Source: Ascidia mentula (taxonomy: Eukaryota; Chordata; Ascidiacea; Phlebobranchia; Ascidiidae). From it: 64,000 nucleotides of DNA. The first letter of the stretch is position 1. Every line of letters begins with the position of its first letter. A program made the translations under genes and the position numbers. The notes below the pieces were generated by a model that had not been told where the DNA came from, did no database searches, and was given only the letters and a program-made list of their open reading frames with translations. The stretch is from assembly GCA_947561715.1 (NCBI GenBank), contig OX387201.1, forward strand, positions 3,552,001-3,616,000. Reading direction: 5' to 3'. Positions 63,601-64,000 of this stretch are shown here, in pieces.

Positions 63601-64000
63601 GCAAACTAGCTCGCTTTGAGACCGACCAGTTTTCGGTTCTGAACCACTGAAGTCTCAAGGCTTACACTTGAAACACGAAAGCTGTATCTTCGAACTGCCT
63701 GCAGATTAAATTCAAACGCCCGCCTTTTAATTCTATACAACTGCTGAGAGCGAAAATATAATTAGAGAAGTTTGACCTTTTTTATCGAATGCGATAACCT
63801 GAATGCCTGCAAAACGTACTGCGCGCGAAAGCGGTCGGTCGCTAGCTTTCGGAACAAAATAAAACGCTTTGCGACCTTCTGTCGGCGTCCTCCCAATGTA
63901 GAGAGAGCTATCGAGCGTCTACGCAATCTCGTCACGGCTTCGCTATTCCCTAAAGTTCATATTGGCAAAGGCGCTGGGCACCGCTGGGCTATTTGGCAGC
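54614..64000. other. Upstream region, no gene recognised
   Basis: About 9.4 kb with GC clearly above the left half. Perfect CRE-type palindromes TGACGTCA occur (for example about 57043 and 58639). A very short plus-strand first-exon candidate (ATG at 58588, MAEK, then GTGAGT at 58601) stands near one of them. Frames of 60-110 codons overlap on both strands (for example 56403-56781) and carry no known domain. It may hold introns or promoters of a longer FAK transcript on the minus strand. Confidence 0.4.

Overview
The window is animal nuclear DNA, most likely from an ascidian tunicate of the Ciona type. This is an inference from short GT-AG introns, an AT-rich left half, single-copy chordate genes (fuz, suco, a FAK gene with an FAT domain) and lineage-specific secreted and mucin-like genes. 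No bacterial, organellar or CRISPR features are visible. I rebuilt exons by hand from splice sites and reading phase; within each main gene model the listed exons agree in phase, except where stated.

Layout. 1-1.4 kb: intergenic, with a short hAT-type element. 1.4-4.8 kb (minus): nine-exon fuz, encoding the planar-polarity/ciliogenesis effector Fuzzy. 5.3-13.2 kb (plus): a large cell-surface gene, head-to-head with fuz, with signal peptide, Cys-rich module, four CCP/sushi domains, MAM domain, duplicated Thr-rich stalk exons and three possible C-termini (secreted, transmembrane, GPI-like). 14.3-28.1 kb (plus): the SUN-domain gene suco. 28.8-36.7 kb: a fast-evolving block of partly duplicated segments. 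It holds three copies of a TATA-driven secreted-peptide gene, of which only the last has both exons, a three-exon gene for a 45-residue protein with a RHIM-like amyloid motif, a 32-bp satellite and an 18-bp array. 36.7-40 kb: a clean hAT MITE, weak exon candidates, otherwise nothing.

40.8-54.6 kb (minus): the C-terminal half of a focal adhesion kinase gene (both proline-rich SH3 sites, the Tyr861-like site and the FAT domain). Its kinase and FERM exons are not recognised in the window. Instead two first exons feed the FAT-bearing tail: a 573-codon exon at 54.6 kb and a short exon at 44.8 kb that resembles the FRNK strategy of vertebrates. 54.6-64 kb: GC-richer sequence in which I recognise no gene.

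The genes do not form one pathway. Fuz serves cilia, Suco the ER, FAK adhesion. The sushi/MAM receptor, the secreted Cys-rich peptides and the RHIM-like microprotein have the look of surface-recognition and innate-immune genes, but that is inference. The best candidates for something undescribed are the RHIM-like microprotein, the secreted-peptide family, and the kinase-free FAK isoforms.
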